Positions 42,193 to 51,066 of a DNA stretch of 64,000 bases are shown piece by piece (position 1 is the first letter of the stretch; each line of letters begins with the position of its first letter). Origin of the DNA: Halomonas sp. (GTDB taxonomy: Bacteria > Pseudomonadota > Gammaproteobacteria > Pseudomonadales > Halomonadaceae); the NCBI RefSeq assembly GCF_020832045.1, contig NZ_JAFIFK010000005.1:1-64000 (forward strand). The letters are read 5' to 3'. The translations under genes and the position numbers were made by a program. The notes below the pieces were generated by a model, which ran no database searches, was not told where the DNA came from, and worked only from the letters and a program-made list of their open reading frames with translations.

Positions 42193-44160
42193 ATGCGAAA
42201 CCTGCTGCAAACCCTGTTCCGTCTGCCGCGGCGCCAGAAACGCACCATTCAGCTCGTGGTCGACTGCGTAATGATCACCGTCAGTTTTCTGCTGGCCATG
42301 CTGCTCAGACTGGAAAGCTGGACGCCGCTCACCGAGGCGCGCACCTGGCTGGCGCTGCTGTTGCTGGTCCCGCTGAGCCTGGCGATCTACATCAGGCTCG
42401 GCTTCTACCGGGCGGTGATCCGCTATCTGGGACCCAAGGCGATACGCGCCGTCGTCATCGGCGTGGTGGTATCGGCGCTGTCGCTGCCGCTTGCCAGCTA
42501 CCTCTTTGCCCTCGGTATTCCGCGCAGCGTGCCCTTTATTTACGCCATGCTGGCTCTGCTAACCATCGGTGGGGTGCGCTTCGGGCTGCGAGCCATCTAT
42601 CTGCGTAGCCAGATTCGTCACAAGCCACGCGTGGTAATATACGGAGCCGGCTCGGCGGGGCGTCAATTGGCGGTATCGCTCAGCCATGGCCAGGAGTATC
42701 TGCCGATCGCCTTCGTCGACGATGCCGTGGGCCTGCAGAACACCTATATCGAGGGGCTCAAGGTATATCCGCCACGGCAGCTCGGCTACCTGGCCGATAC
42801 CTACGGTGCCGAACGGGTACTGCTGGCGGTGCCCAGTGCCAGCCGGGCACGCCGGCGCGAGATCCTGGCCGAACTCGAGCCGCAGGGTTTCCCGGTACAG
42901 ACCATACCTGGCGTGGTGGACATGGTGACTGGCCGTGCCAGGATCAGTGAAGTGCGTGACGTGGCGGTGGAGGACCTGCTGGGACGCGATCCCGTACCGC
43001 CCAACCCAACCCTGATGGATGCCAACATCCGCGGTAAGGTGGTGCTGGTGACCGGTGCCGGCGGGTCCATCGGTTCCGAGCTGTGTCGACAGCTGCTGCG
43101 CCATGGTCCCAAGCGTCTGCTGTTGCTCGATCTCTCGGAATTCGCGCTTTATCGCATCGAGCAGGATCTGCTGCGTATTGCCAGCGAAGAGGGGCTCGAG
43201 GCGCGAGTCGAAGCGCTGCTGGGCTCGGTACAGCATCGCCAGCGGCTGACCACCGTGATGAAAGCTTATGAGGTGCAGACGGTCTACCACGCCGCGGCCT
43301 ACAAGCATGTGCCGATGGTCGAACATAATGTAGTCGAAGGCGTGCAGAACAACGTCTTCGGTACGCTGTCGGCGGCCCGCTCGGCAATCGAGGCGGGCGT
43401 CGAAACCTTCGTGCTGGTTTCCACCGACAAGGCAGTACGACCGACCAACGTGATGGGAACGACCAAGCGCCTTGCCGAGCTGATCTGCCAGGCCTTTGCC
43501 AAGCAGCAGAGCGCAACCCGATTCTGCATGGTGCGCTTCGGCAACGTGCTGGGATCCAGCGGTTCTGTGGTTCCCCTTTTCCGCCAGCAGATACAGGCGG
43601 GCGGGCCAATCACGGTCACGCATCCCGACATCACCCGTTTCTTCATGACCATCCCCGAAGCGGCCCAACTGGTGATCCAGGCCGGCGCCATGGCCCGAGG
43701 CGGCGATGTCTTCGTGCTCGACATGGGCGAGCCGGTGCGGATTGCGGATCTGGCACGGCAGATGGTTCGTCTGTCGGGGCTTAAGGTGCGTGACGAGCGC
43801 AATCCCGACGGCGACATTGCGATTGCCTACAGCGGCCTGCGGCCGGGTGAGAAACTGTTCGAGGAGCTGCTGGTGGGCGATGACGTTTCGGCTACCTCCC
43901 ACCCCCGCATCATGACGGCCCAGGAAGTGTTCTGGGAGTGGCCGCGGCTCGAGACATACCTCGATCGTCTGTTCGAGGCCTGTCGCAACTTCCATCATGA
44001 CGGTATCCGCAGCCTGCTGCTCGAGGCGCCTACGGCTTATCGGCCGCAAGGCGACATCGTCGATCTCGTGTGGCTGGAAAAGCGCCGCAGAGAAGCCTTG
44101 ACGCCGGTGTCGACGGTGGCGGTCACGCCGCTGCGTCCGGTGTTGGAGCGCCACAAGTAG
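42193..44160 (+). CDS. PglF/WbpM-like UDP-GlcNAc 4,6-dehydratase
   Basis: A 655-residue membrane-bound dehydratase. Four hydrophobic segments fill about residues 18-130, then a Rossmann-like domain (VVIYGAGSAGRQLAVSL), then the SDR domain with GAGGSIGSELCRQ, the Ser-Thr-Asp-Lys active site and Met in place of Tyr (VSTDKAVRPTNVMGTTKR), typical of C6-dehydratases of the WbpM/FlaA1/PglF group. It makes UDP-4-keto-6-deoxy-GlcNAc, the first step to bacillosamine or fucosamine-type sugars. The ATG at 42193 follows GGAGAG. The frame upstream is a shadow of the previous gene. Confidence 0.9.
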   Translation: MRNLLQTLFRLPRRQKRTIQLVVDCVMITVSFLLAMLLRLESWTPLTEARTWLALLLLVPLSLAIYIRLGFYRAVIRYLGPKAIRAVVIGVVVSALSLPLASYLFALGIPRSVPFIYAMLALLTIGGVRFGLRAIYLRSQIRHKPRVVIYGAGSAGRQLAVSLSHGQEYLPIAFVDDAVGLQNTYIEGLKVYPPRQLGYLADTYGAERVLLAVPSASRARRREILAELEPQGFPVQTIPGVVDMVTGRARISEVRDVAVEDLLGRDPVPPNPTLMDANIRGKVVLVTGAGGSIGSELCRQLLRHGPKRLLLLDLSEFALYRIEQDLLRIASEEGLEARVEALLGSVQHRQRLTTVMKAYEVQTVYHAAAYKHVPMVEHNVVEGVQNNVFGTLSAARSAIEAGVETFVLVSTDKAVRPTNVMGTTKRLAELICQAFAKQQSATRFCMVRFGNVLGSSGSVVPLFRQQIQAGGPITVTHPDITRFFMTIPEAAQLVIQAGAMARGGDVFVLDMGEPVRIADLARQMVRLSGLKVRDERNPDGDIAIAYSGLRPGEKLFEELLVGDDVSATSHPRIMTAQEVFWEWPRLETYLDRLFEACRNFHHDGIRSLLLEAPTAYRPQGDIVDLVWLEKRRREALTPVSTVAVTPLRPVLERHK

Positions 44161-44251
44161 GTGGCACATGACACACCCTGTCGGACTGGGAAGGCCGGCT
44201 CTCATCTCGACCCTTGCGCAACACCGCAAATCACAGTCCCTAGTCAGCACT

Positions 44252-44270
44252 CCGCGACCGAGGGTCGCGG
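44252..44270 (+). other. Short perfect hairpin upstream of glmS
   Basis: CCGCGACC (44252-44259) and GGTCGCGG (44263-44270) form an 8-bp GC-rich stem with a 3-base loop, 21 bases before the glmS start codon and just 5' of its ribosome binding site. It lacks a T-run. It may tune translation or stability of glmS mRNA. Confidence 0.4.
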
Positions 44271-44291
44271 CGTCTTCATGGAGAAGAGAAT

Positions 44292-46142
44292 ATGTGTGGC
44301 ATCGTAGCTGCCGTGGGTTCGGACAATGTTCTGCCCATTCTGATGGAAGGTCTCAAGCGCCTCGAATATCGAGGCTACGATTCGGCCGGGGTCGCCTTGG
44401 TGGAGGCGCCCGGCAAGCTGGGTCGCGCCCGTGAAGTGGGCAAGGTGGCAGCCTTGGAGCAGATGCTCTCCGCTGCACCGCTGACCGGCATGACCGGTGT
44501 GGCCCACACCCGCTGGGCGACCCATGGCGAGCCCAGCCAGAACAATGCGCACCCCCATGTGTCGGGACGTGTCGCCGTGGTGCATAACGGCATCATCGAG
44601 AATCACCAGGCGCTGAAGTCTGAACTCATCGCCGATGGCTTCGTCTTCACCTCGGCTACCGATACCGAAGTCGTGGCCCATCTCGTCGAGCGTGAGCTGC
44701 AGGTCTGCAGTGATCTGATCGCCGCGGTCGGCGCCGCTGTGGCTCGCCTGGAAGGGGCCTACGCTCTGGGGGTGATCGACGCCGACAGGCCCGACCGCGT
44801 CGTCGGGGCGCGCCATGGCAGCCCTCTGGTCGTGGGTATCGGTGAGCACGGCTGCTACCTGGGCTCCGACCCGCTGGCGCTGCTCAAGGTGACCGACCGC
44901 TTTATCTATCTCGAAGATGGCGATCTCGTGGAGTTGACCCGTGAGGATTGCGTCGTGCATGGCCTCGATTCAGCGGGGCAACGGGCCCCGGTGGTTCGCG
45001 AGGTGCTGCGCTACGAGCACGACGACATGGCGATCGGCAAGGGCGAGTTCGAACATTTCATGCTCAAGGAGATTCATGAGCAGCCGGTCGCCGTGGCCAA
45101 TGCACTGGAAGGGCGGCTGGGCCGTGATCAGGTCCTCGTGGAGGCCTTCGGGCCCCAGGCGCGTGAGCTTCTGAGTAAGGCACGCCAGATCCATCTCGTG
45201 GCGTGCGGCACCAGCTATCATGCCGCCCTGGTGGCACGCTACTGGATCGAAGCGCTGGCAGGTGTTGCCTGTCACGTCGAAATCGCTTCGGAGTATCGCT
45301 ACCGCGAGGTGGTCGCCCCGCCGGGAACGCTGCTGTTGACCCTTTCCCAATCGGGGGAGACCGCCGATACCTTGGCCGCCCTGCGCCACGCACGCAAGCG
45401 CCTGCCTGGCCACTACATCGGTGCACTGTCGATCTGCAACGTGCCCGGCAGTTCCCTGGTGCGCGAGTCCGATCTCAGCCTCATGACCCATGCCGGCCCC
45501 GAGATCGGCGTGGCTTCGACCAAGGCGTTCACCACCCAGCTGACATCGCTCATGCTGGTAGCGCTTGCCTTGCGCCAGCTGCGCGGCGGCGATGAGACCC
45601 TGACGACTCGGCTGGTGCACCGCCTGCGCTACCTGCCGACGCTGCTTGGGGATACGCTCAAGCTGGAGGCGGATATCGCCACCCTGGCCAAGCGCTTCGT
45701 CGATTATCGTCATACCCTGTTCCTCGGCCGCGGCGCGCAGATGCCCATTGCCATGGAAGGGGCCCTGAAGCTAAAGGAGATCTCCTATATCCACGCCGAG
45801 GCCTATGCGGCGGGCGAGCTGAAGCACGGCCCACTGGCGCTGATCGATTCCAGCATGCCGGTGGTGGCGCTCGCGCCGAAAGATGAGCTGCTCGAGAAGC
45901 TCAAGTCCAACCTTCAGGAAGTGCGAGCCCGTGGCGGGCAGCTGGTGGTATTTGCCGATCCGGAAAGCGGTCTGGAGCAGGGCGAGGGCATGACGGTGGT
46001 GAAGGTGCCTGGCTGTTGCCGCTTCTTGGCGCCGATCGTCTACACCATCCCGCTGCAGTTGCTCTCCTACCATGTGGCGGTAGCGCGCAAGACCGATGTG
46101 GATCAGCCTCGCAATCTGGCCAAGTCCGTCACCGTGGAGTGA
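44292..46142 (+). CDS. glmS: Glutamine-fructose-6-phosphate aminotransferase (isomerizing)
   Basis: A 616-residue enzyme of normal GlmS size. Class II glutaminase with Cys2 (MCGIVAAVG), then two SIS domains (CGTSYHA, LSQSGETADT, EIGVASTKAFTTQL) and the C-terminal tail DVDQPRNLAKSVTVE. It makes glucosamine 6-phosphate, the precursor of UDP-GlcNAc, from which all nucleotide sugars inferred for this cluster derive. Many gammaproteobacteria carry glmS near glmU and the ATP synthase genes, so this copy may be a cluster-linked one. Its uniqueness cannot be judged from the window. Confidence 0.95.
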   Translation: MCGIVAAVGSDNVLPILMEGLKRLEYRGYDSAGVALVEAPGKLGRAREVGKVAALEQMLSAAPLTGMTGVAHTRWATHGEPSQNNAHPHVSGRVAVVHNGIIENHQALKSELIADGFVFTSATDTEVVAHLVERELQVCSDLIAAVGAAVARLEGAYALGVIDADRPDRVVGARHGSPLVVGIGEHGCYLGSDPLALLKVTDRFIYLEDGDLVELTREDCVVHGLDSAGQRAPVVREVLRYEHDDMAIGKGEFEHFMLKEIHEQPVAVANALEGRLGRDQVLVEAFGPQARELLSKARQIHLVACGTSYHAALVARYWIEALAGVACHVEIASEYRYREVVAPPGTLLLTLSQSGETADTLAALRHARKRLPGHYIGALSICNVPGSSLVRESDLSLMTHAGPEIGVASTKAFTTQLTSLMLVALALRQLRGGDETLTTRLVHRLRYLPTLLGDTLKLEADIATLAKRFVDYRHTLFLGRGAQMPIAMEGALKLKEISYIHAEAYAAGELKHGPLALIDSSMPVVALAPKDELLEKLKSNLQEVRARGGQLVVFADPESGLEQGEGMTVVKVPGCCRFLAPIVYTIPLQLLSYHVAVARKTDVDQPRNLAKSVTVE

Positions 46143-46161
46143 CTTCCTTCCGGGATGGCTT

Positions 46162-46188
46162 GGCGCCACTATCTTGAGTGGTAACGCC
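46162..46188 (+). terminator. Stem-loop after glmS
   Basis: GGCGCCACT (46162-46170) can pair with AGTGG-TAA-CGCC (46177-46188), a 9-bp stem with a 3-base bulge and a 6-base loop. There is no T-run, so it may be a weak or Rho-assisted end of the glmS transcript. Confidence 0.35.
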
Positions 46189-46259
46189 CAGCACGGCGTC
46201 GGGAGAGCCAGGATGGCGGTTTCCCTGACGCCGTTTGACGGCAACCTATCAATGGATGA

Positions 46260-47543
46260 ATGATTGCCATGATCGAACACGACTCCATGAGAGCCGAACC
46301 TGCGGCCATGACCCGTGCACTGAAGGTGGCGTACCCGGCTTGGCTGGCGTCACTTGCCCTGCTGTTGATGGGAACGTCGATACTCGTGTTGCCATGGGCC
46401 GCCCTTTTAGGCGTGCCGATGCTCTTGCTGGCGGCGGCCTGGCTCAGCGAAGAGGGATGGATCGATACGTTCCCCAGGCGACAAGACCTTTTGCTGGCGG
46501 CCGCACTCGGTTCGCAGGTGCTCGTCTGGAGCATCATGCCGCTGGTACACGGCGAGGGCACCAGCGGCTTGAACGATGCGTGGCCCTTCGCCCTTGGTCT
46601 GGTTGCCCTGGTGGCCTTGGCCAGGGTTCGAGTGTCGGCCACCTGGCTATGGGCGGGGCTGGCGCTGGGTAGCATGGCGGCTGGCAGCTGGGCGGTATGG
46701 CAAAGGGTGATAGAGCGTACCGTTCGGGCCGATGGCCATGATCCATTTCATGCCATCCTCTTCGGTAATCTCGGGCTAATGATGGGGCTGCTGTGTCTTG
46801 CGGGCCTGAGCTGGTCCTTCGCCCGCCGAGAACGCTGGCCTTGGTCGCTGTTGTTGGTGGCCGGTGGCCTGGCCGGGTTGATCGCCTCGGCCTTTTCCGG
46901 CTCGCGCGGTGGCTGGATCGGCCTGCCGCTGGCTATCTGGGTGCTCTACCGGGGCCACGGGCGACGCTTGCCGCTCAGCTGGCGTATGACGCTGATGGCC
47001 GCGCTGGTCACCCTGCTGGGCAGCCTCTATGTGATGCCGCAGACCGGCGTGGCATCGCGGGTCGACAATGCCGTTACCAGCCTGCGACTCTACGTGGCGG
47101 GCGATGACGAGATCACCTCGGTAAGTGCCAGGCTGGAGATGTGGCGCGGCTCCTCTCAGCTCATTCTCGAGCGCCCGCTTGAGGGCTGGGGCAATAGGGG
47201 CTATCAGGAAGCCATGCGCGAGCGTGGGGCCGAGGGGGTGCAGGATCCTTCATTGGGACGTTTCTGGCACGCACACAATGAAGTGCTGGATGCCTGGGTC
47301 AAGCGTGGTCTGCCGGGTTTGCTGGCGCTGCTGGGGCTCTATTTCACGCCGCTGTGGCTGTTCGCGCGGGGTGTGGGATCCGGTTCCGGCGAACGGCGCG
47401 CCTTGGCCGTAGCGGGCACTCTGGTGCCGGTGGCCTTCATCGATTTCGGCCTGACCTACAGTTTCCTGGCTTATCCGGCCGGAAGTCTTGTCTATGCACT
47501 CCTCGTCACCCTGCTATGGGGGCTCTATCGTCAGGCGCGCTGA
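46260..47543 (+). CDS. O-antigen ligase/polymerase family membrane protein
   Basis: A 427-residue polytopic protein with about ten hydrophobic segments. The periplasmic loop has RLEMWRGSSQLILERPLEGWG and FWHAHNEVLDAWVKRGLPG, a strong match to Wzy_C-type O-antigen ligases (conserved His). It could be a WaaL-like ligase, a second Wzy, or the true polymerase of this cluster. It lies 117 bases after glmS and the binding site is weak. ATG 46269 is another possible start. Confidence 0.75.
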   Translation: MIAMIEHDSMRAEPAAMTRALKVAYPAWLASLALLLMGTSILVLPWAALLGVPMLLLAAAWLSEEGWIDTFPRRQDLLLAAALGSQVLVWSIMPLVHGEGTSGLNDAWPFALGLVALVALARVRVSATWLWAGLALGSMAAGSWAVWQRVIERTVRADGHDPFHAILFGNLGLMMGLLCLAGLSWSFARRERWPWSLLLVAGGLAGLIASAFSGSRGGWIGLPLAIWVLYRGHGRRLPLSWRMTLMAALVTLLGSLYVMPQTGVASRVDNAVTSLRLYVAGDDEITSVSARLEMWRGSSQLILERPLEGWGNRGYQEAMRERGAEGVQDPSLGRFWHAHNEVLDAWVKRGLPGLLALLGLYFTPLWLFARGVGSGSGERRALAVAGTLVPVAFIDFGLTYSFLAYPAGSLVYALLVTLLWGLYRQAR

Positions 47544-47550
47544 ACCGTGA

Positions 47551-48168
47551 TCACGAGCGTACGTGACGAGACCCTACCTGGCGAAAGGTAAGACTGATGC
47601 GCAGCCCGGGGATGCGTCTTGGCAGCAGCGCATGCTGCAGGCGTATCTGGCAGCCCGGACCCATGACCAGCAGGCTGTCGTGTGGCAGCCAGACGTTGAA
47701 GGGGTCGTTTTCGCCCTGCTTCCAGCGGAACCGCAGCGGCCGTTCGGCGCCGAGCGAGAGGGCGGCGATGACGGGCTCGTGTCCCAGCTCCGGCTCGTCG
47801 TCGCTGTGCCAGCCCATGCGCTCATTACCATTCACATAGCGGTTCAGCAGCACGCTGTTGAAGCGTACCCTCAATTCCATTTCCCCCAGCAGAGTGACGA
47901 CCCTGTCGCGTAGCGCCGCTACCGTGGGGTGCCAGGGTTCGGGCTGAAAATCTCGCCCCGAATAGCGGTAGCTGGCGTCGTCATCGCCCATCCATACCTG
48001 GCTGCGCGGTATCGAGTGTTCGCGGCCATACAGTTTCAGCGTTGGGCGTTGCCAGGCCAGCTCTCTCTCCAGGGTGGCCAACGTTTGACTGGCCGCGGGC
48101 TCGCCCAGTACCCCCTGGCAACGGTGCAGGGGGGGTGATGACAGCAATGCTTCCCATATGGCTGCCAT
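47551..48168 (-). CDS. alkB: AlkB-type 2-oxoglutarate-dependent dioxygenase
   Basis: A 205-residue Fe(II)/2-oxoglutarate dioxygenase. The iron ligands are His121 and Asp123 (GWHSDDEPELG) and His179 (RLQHALLP), and 2-oxoglutarate is held by Arg190 and Arg196 (RISLTFR). AlkB proteins repair alkylated bases in DNA or RNA. The start at 48168 lies 4 bases after the nlpD-like stop and has a poor ribosome binding site, so translation may be coupled to the gene before it. It is closer in size to AlkB homologues such as YbiC-unrelated short AlkBH2-like proteins. Confidence 0.88.
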   Translation of the reverse strand: MAAIWEALLSSPPLHRCQGVLGEPAASQTLATLERELAWQRPTLKLYGREHSIPRSQVWMGDDDASYRYSGRDFQPEPWHPTVAALRDRVVTLLGEMELRVRFNSVLLNRYVNGNERMGWHSDDEPELGHEPVIAALSLGAERPLRFRWKQGENDPFNVWLPHDSLLVMGPGCQIRLQHALLPRRIPGLRISLTFRQVGSRHVRS

Positions 48169-48172
48169 ATGT

Positions 48173-49135
48173 CTAACGCAGCACGCGCCGGGGATCGATG
48201 GGCTTGCCGCCGAGGCGAATGTCGAACAGCAAGTCGAAGCGTTCCGTGGCATTGCTGAACCCGACTTCGCACAGGGGGGTGCCGCGCGTGACGCGGGCAC
48301 CGTCATCCACCAGCAGGTTGTCGCACAGGGCATAGACGCTCTGCAGGTTGTCGGCATGATGCACGATCACGACACGGCCTAGCTGGCGCATGCTGCCGGC
48401 AAACCTTACGTCGCCATCTGCCACTGCCTTGGCTCGGGCGCCACGACTGGTGGCCAACAGCATCGGCTGCAGCGTTCCGTGACTGTCGGTGCCATAGGCC
48501 CGTACGATGCGGTAATCGTCCAGAGGCCAAGGCCAGTTCCGCGCCGAGGAAGGCACCGAGCTGGGAGCGGGGGGAGGGCTGGCAGCGCGTGTCGGTGCGC
48601 TGGCGTTGGGTCGGCTGGCCGCTCCTGCACTGGGGCTCGATGCAACCGCTGCGGTACCACCGCGGAGAGGAACCTGGATGACCTGTCCCACCCTGAGACG
48701 TGTCGGCTCCACGCCGGGATTGGCCGATTGAATGCGCGCCGGGGTGGTGCTGAATCGACGCGCAACCGAAGAGTAGGTGTCGCCGGGGCGAATCTGGTAG
48801 CGGTAGGGGCCACCGGATGGCGCACGTTCCTGCTGGGTGGGAATCAACAGACGCTGGCCGACCGCCAGCCGCGTGGGGTTGGCGTCAGGGTTGAAGCGCT
48901 GCAGACGAGCCAATGGCACGTCGGCGCGTGCCGCAATGCTGCCCATGGTGTCGCCACGCTGAACCACGACCCAGGTGCCGGCGATACCGGGGTCGCTGCT
49001 GCGTTGCGCTTCGGCACTGCGCTGAACGCCACCGCCAGGCGAGCCGCAGCCGGCCAGGAGCAACGCCAAGGAGCAAAGCAGTATCAGCGCGATTCGAGCG
49101 TCTGGTCTTTTTCCTGCCACAGGGCGTTGAGCCAT
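48173..49135 (-). CDS. NlpD-like lipoprotein: two LysM domains and degenerate M23 domain
   Basis: A 320-residue lipoprotein (lipobox LLLAGC), with two LysM peptidoglycan-binding domains (VVQRGDTMGSIAARADVPL and YQIRPGDTYSSVARRFST), a Pro/Ala/Ser linker, and a C-terminal LytM/M23 fold (VRFAGSMRQLGRVVIVHHAD, VTRGTPLCEVGFS). The zinc-ligand His-x-His motif is replaced by DLLFDIR and the YAH motif by YAL, so it is probably not a peptidase. Like E. coli NlpD it may activate a cell-wall amidase. It overlaps the upstream acyltransferase gene by 52 bases. Confidence 0.85.
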   Translation of the reverse strand: MAQRPVAGKRPDARIALILLCSLALLLAGCGSPGGGVQRSAEAQRSSDPGIAGTWVVVQRGDTMGSIAARADVPLARLQRFNPDANPTRLAVGQRLLIPTQQERAPSGGPYRYQIRPGDTYSSVARRFSTTPARIQSANPGVEPTRLRVGQVIQVPLRGGTAAVASSPSAGAASRPNASAPTRAASPPPAPSSVPSSARNWPWPLDDYRIVRAYGTDSHGTLQPMLLATSRGARAKAVADGDVRFAGSMRQLGRVVIVHHADNLQSVYALCDNLLVDDGARVTRGTPLCEVGFSNATERFDLLFDIRLGGKPIDPRRVLR

Positions 49136-49953
49136 GAATGGAAGCGTTCCTTGTAGAGCGGGTCGTCATGATATTGGCTGTCGAGCATCCAGCCGGGAAC
49201 TTCGAGTCGGCGCGCCTCGAGGGTAATGGCACCTTCGCGGCCGCATAGGAAACCCCAGAAGGTCGGGTGAGGGTTCTCGTAATGCAGCGTGACGTCGAGG
49301 ATACCGTTGAGCTGCTCGCCCAGGTGACTGAGAACTTGGGCGACGCCGCCTGCCTTGGGGCGCAGCAGGTGGCGAAAGGGGCTATTCTGCGCGTCGCGCT
49401 TGGCCGGGGTAAAACGCGTTCCTTCAACGAAGTTGAAAATCGCCAGTGGCATCTCCCGCGCGCGATCGCACATGAGCTCGGTTGCCTTGCGGTCCACATC
49501 GGCTAGCCGAGGGTTGCGTTCGATCTGCTCACGACGGTAGCGGCGCATGAAAGGGTATTCGAGTGCCCACCAGGCGAGCCCGACGATGGGAATCCAGATG
49601 AGCTGCCGTTTGAGAAAGAAGCGCGGCATCGGGATGCGGCGATGCAGCGCCATCAGCAGCATGAAGATATCGGTCCAGCTACGGTGGTTGGAGATCACTA
49701 GCCAGCGTTGTTCAGGCGACAGGCCCTCGGGCAGGCTCGCGTCGAGCTGAGGTTTCAACCAATGGCGCATCCACCAGAGATTGACGCCTATCCAGTTCAG
49801 CGCCACGGCATTGAGTCCGCGCAGCACTATCAGGCGCAGGGTCCGGGTGGGCGTGACCAGCTTGAGCACGGTCAACAGGATCAGAGGTACCGACCAGAAC
49901 AGGGTGTTGATCACCAGTAGCAGTACGCTGATGAGCCCTTTCAGGGTCGCCAT
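49084..49953 (-). CDS. YihG-like 1-acyl-glycerol-3-phosphate acyltransferase family protein
   Basis: A 289-residue protein with an N-terminal membrane helix (LISVLLLVINTLFWSVPLI), the PlsC motifs NHRSWTD (H-x4-D), then FLKRQLIWIPIVG and FVEGTRFTPAKR. It resembles the YihG acyltransferases of phospholipid synthesis. AAGGAG about 7 bases before the ATG at 49953 fixes the start. It precedes the nlpD-like and alkB genes on the same strand, possibly in one operon. Confidence 0.88.
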   Translation of the reverse strand: MATLKGLISVLLLVINTLFWSVPLILLTVLKLVTPTRTLRLIVLRGLNAVALNWIGVNLWWMRHWLKPQLDASLPEGLSPEQRWLVISNHRSWTDIFMLLMALHRRIPMPRFFLKRQLIWIPIVGLAWWALEYPFMRRYRREQIERNPRLADVDRKATELMCDRAREMPLAIFNFVEGTRFTPAKRDAQNSPFRHLLRPKAGGVAQVLSHLGEQLNGILDVTLHYENPHPTFWGFLCGREGAITLEARRLEVPGWMLDSQYHDDPLYKERFHSWLNALWQEKDQTLESR

Positions 49954-50038
49954 TCCTGACTCCTTGCCGTCGTTTCGTGACTTTTCTTGCGATAGCCGCA
50001 CATGCTAATGGATAGCGCCGATGCTGCCCAGCGTTACC

Positions 50039-50935
50039 TCATGTCGACTTCGTTTCACATAGCGTCGTCTGCAACACCTCATGGAGCGCCCGGGCGGCGA
50101 TGGACAGCTCCTGCCCGGCACTCAACACTATCCCGACAGTGCGGCTTATCCGGGGGGCTATCAATGGCACGCAGCGGGCGCCGAGCTCATGCATCTGTTC
50201 GCGGCACAGCGAAGGTACGGCACTGACGCCAAGCCCGCTTGCCACCATGCGCCCGACGGTGGCGAGCTGGTGGCTCTCGAACGCCACCGGTAGTTCGGTC
50301 TGCTGACGCGACAACGCCTGCTCCAGCAGGATGCGTACCATGGACGGCCGCTGCAGGGTGATGAAGTCGTGAGTGAGCAAGTCCGCCCAACCGATCGACT
50401 CGGCACCTGCCATAGGGGAATCCGGAGGGAGCACGGCAACGAAGGTGTCGTCGAACAGCGGCATGAAGTCGATGCCTTCCCGGGTTTCCGGCTCGAAGGC
50501 GATGCCAAGTTCGACCTGCTGTCGGCGCACCATGTCGATCACCTGCTCGTTGATCACGTCGTGCACCGTGACATTCACTCTGGGGAAACGTACGCGAAAG
50601 CGCCGCAGCGCCCCCGGTAGCCGGTTGCAGGCGATGGAGGGCATGGCGGCCAGCGCCACGCGTCCGAGTTGCAGAGTGAAACGCTGGCGCAGCAGCTCCT
50701 CGGCATTGTCCCAGTCGGCCAGCAGGCGTTTGGCCAGGGGCAGCAGGGTCTCGCCTTCGGGCGTCAGGCGCACGCTGCGAGTACTGCGAATCAGCAGCGG
50801 CCCACCCAGGGTCTCTTCGAGTCCTTTGATGGCCAGGCTCAAGGCCGGCTGCGACAGGTGCAGACGCTCACAGGCCTGGGTGAAGCTGAGAGATTGTGCC
50901 ACGGCCAGAAAGGCGCGTAGCTGCTTGACGGTCAT
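50039..50935 (-). CDS. LysR-family regulator, divergent from scoAB
   Basis: A 298-residue protein with an N-terminal helix-turn-helix (FTQACERLHLSQPALSLAIKGLEE) and a LysR-type effector domain. Its start lies 131 bases from scoA on the opposite strand, with an AT-rich interval between, the classical arrangement for a LysR regulator and its target. It therefore probably controls the CoA-transferase genes, possibly in response to acetoacetate or hydroxybutyrate. This is inferred from position only. Confidence 0.92.
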   Translation of the reverse strand: MTVKQLRAFLAVAQSLSFTQACERLHLSQPALSLAIKGLEETLGGPLLIRSTRSVRLTPEGETLLPLAKRLLADWDNAEELLRQRFTLQLGRVALAAMPSIACNRLPGALRRFRVRFPRVNVTVHDVINEQVIDMVRRQQVELGIAFEPETREGIDFMPLFDDTFVAVLPPDSPMAGAESIGWADLLTHDFITLQRPSMVRILLEQALSRQQTELPVAFESHQLATVGRMVASGLGVSAVPSLCREQMHELGARCVPLIAPRISRTVGIVLSAGQELSIAARALHEVLQTTLCETKST

Positions 50936-51066
50936 CGGGTGACGCCTTTTATAAGTCTGTCATATGAATTGATAAGAAAAACAAACTTAACAAATATATT
51001 GGCGGGGTCAACACTGGTCAGGTACTGTCATTTTTACTCCATTCCACAACAAGACGAGGCTTTGCG

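Noticed and set aside
42559..44250. 563-residue minus-strand frame opposite the dehydratase
   Set aside because: Same antisense composition bias, with no domain. The plus strand has the PglF-like protein.
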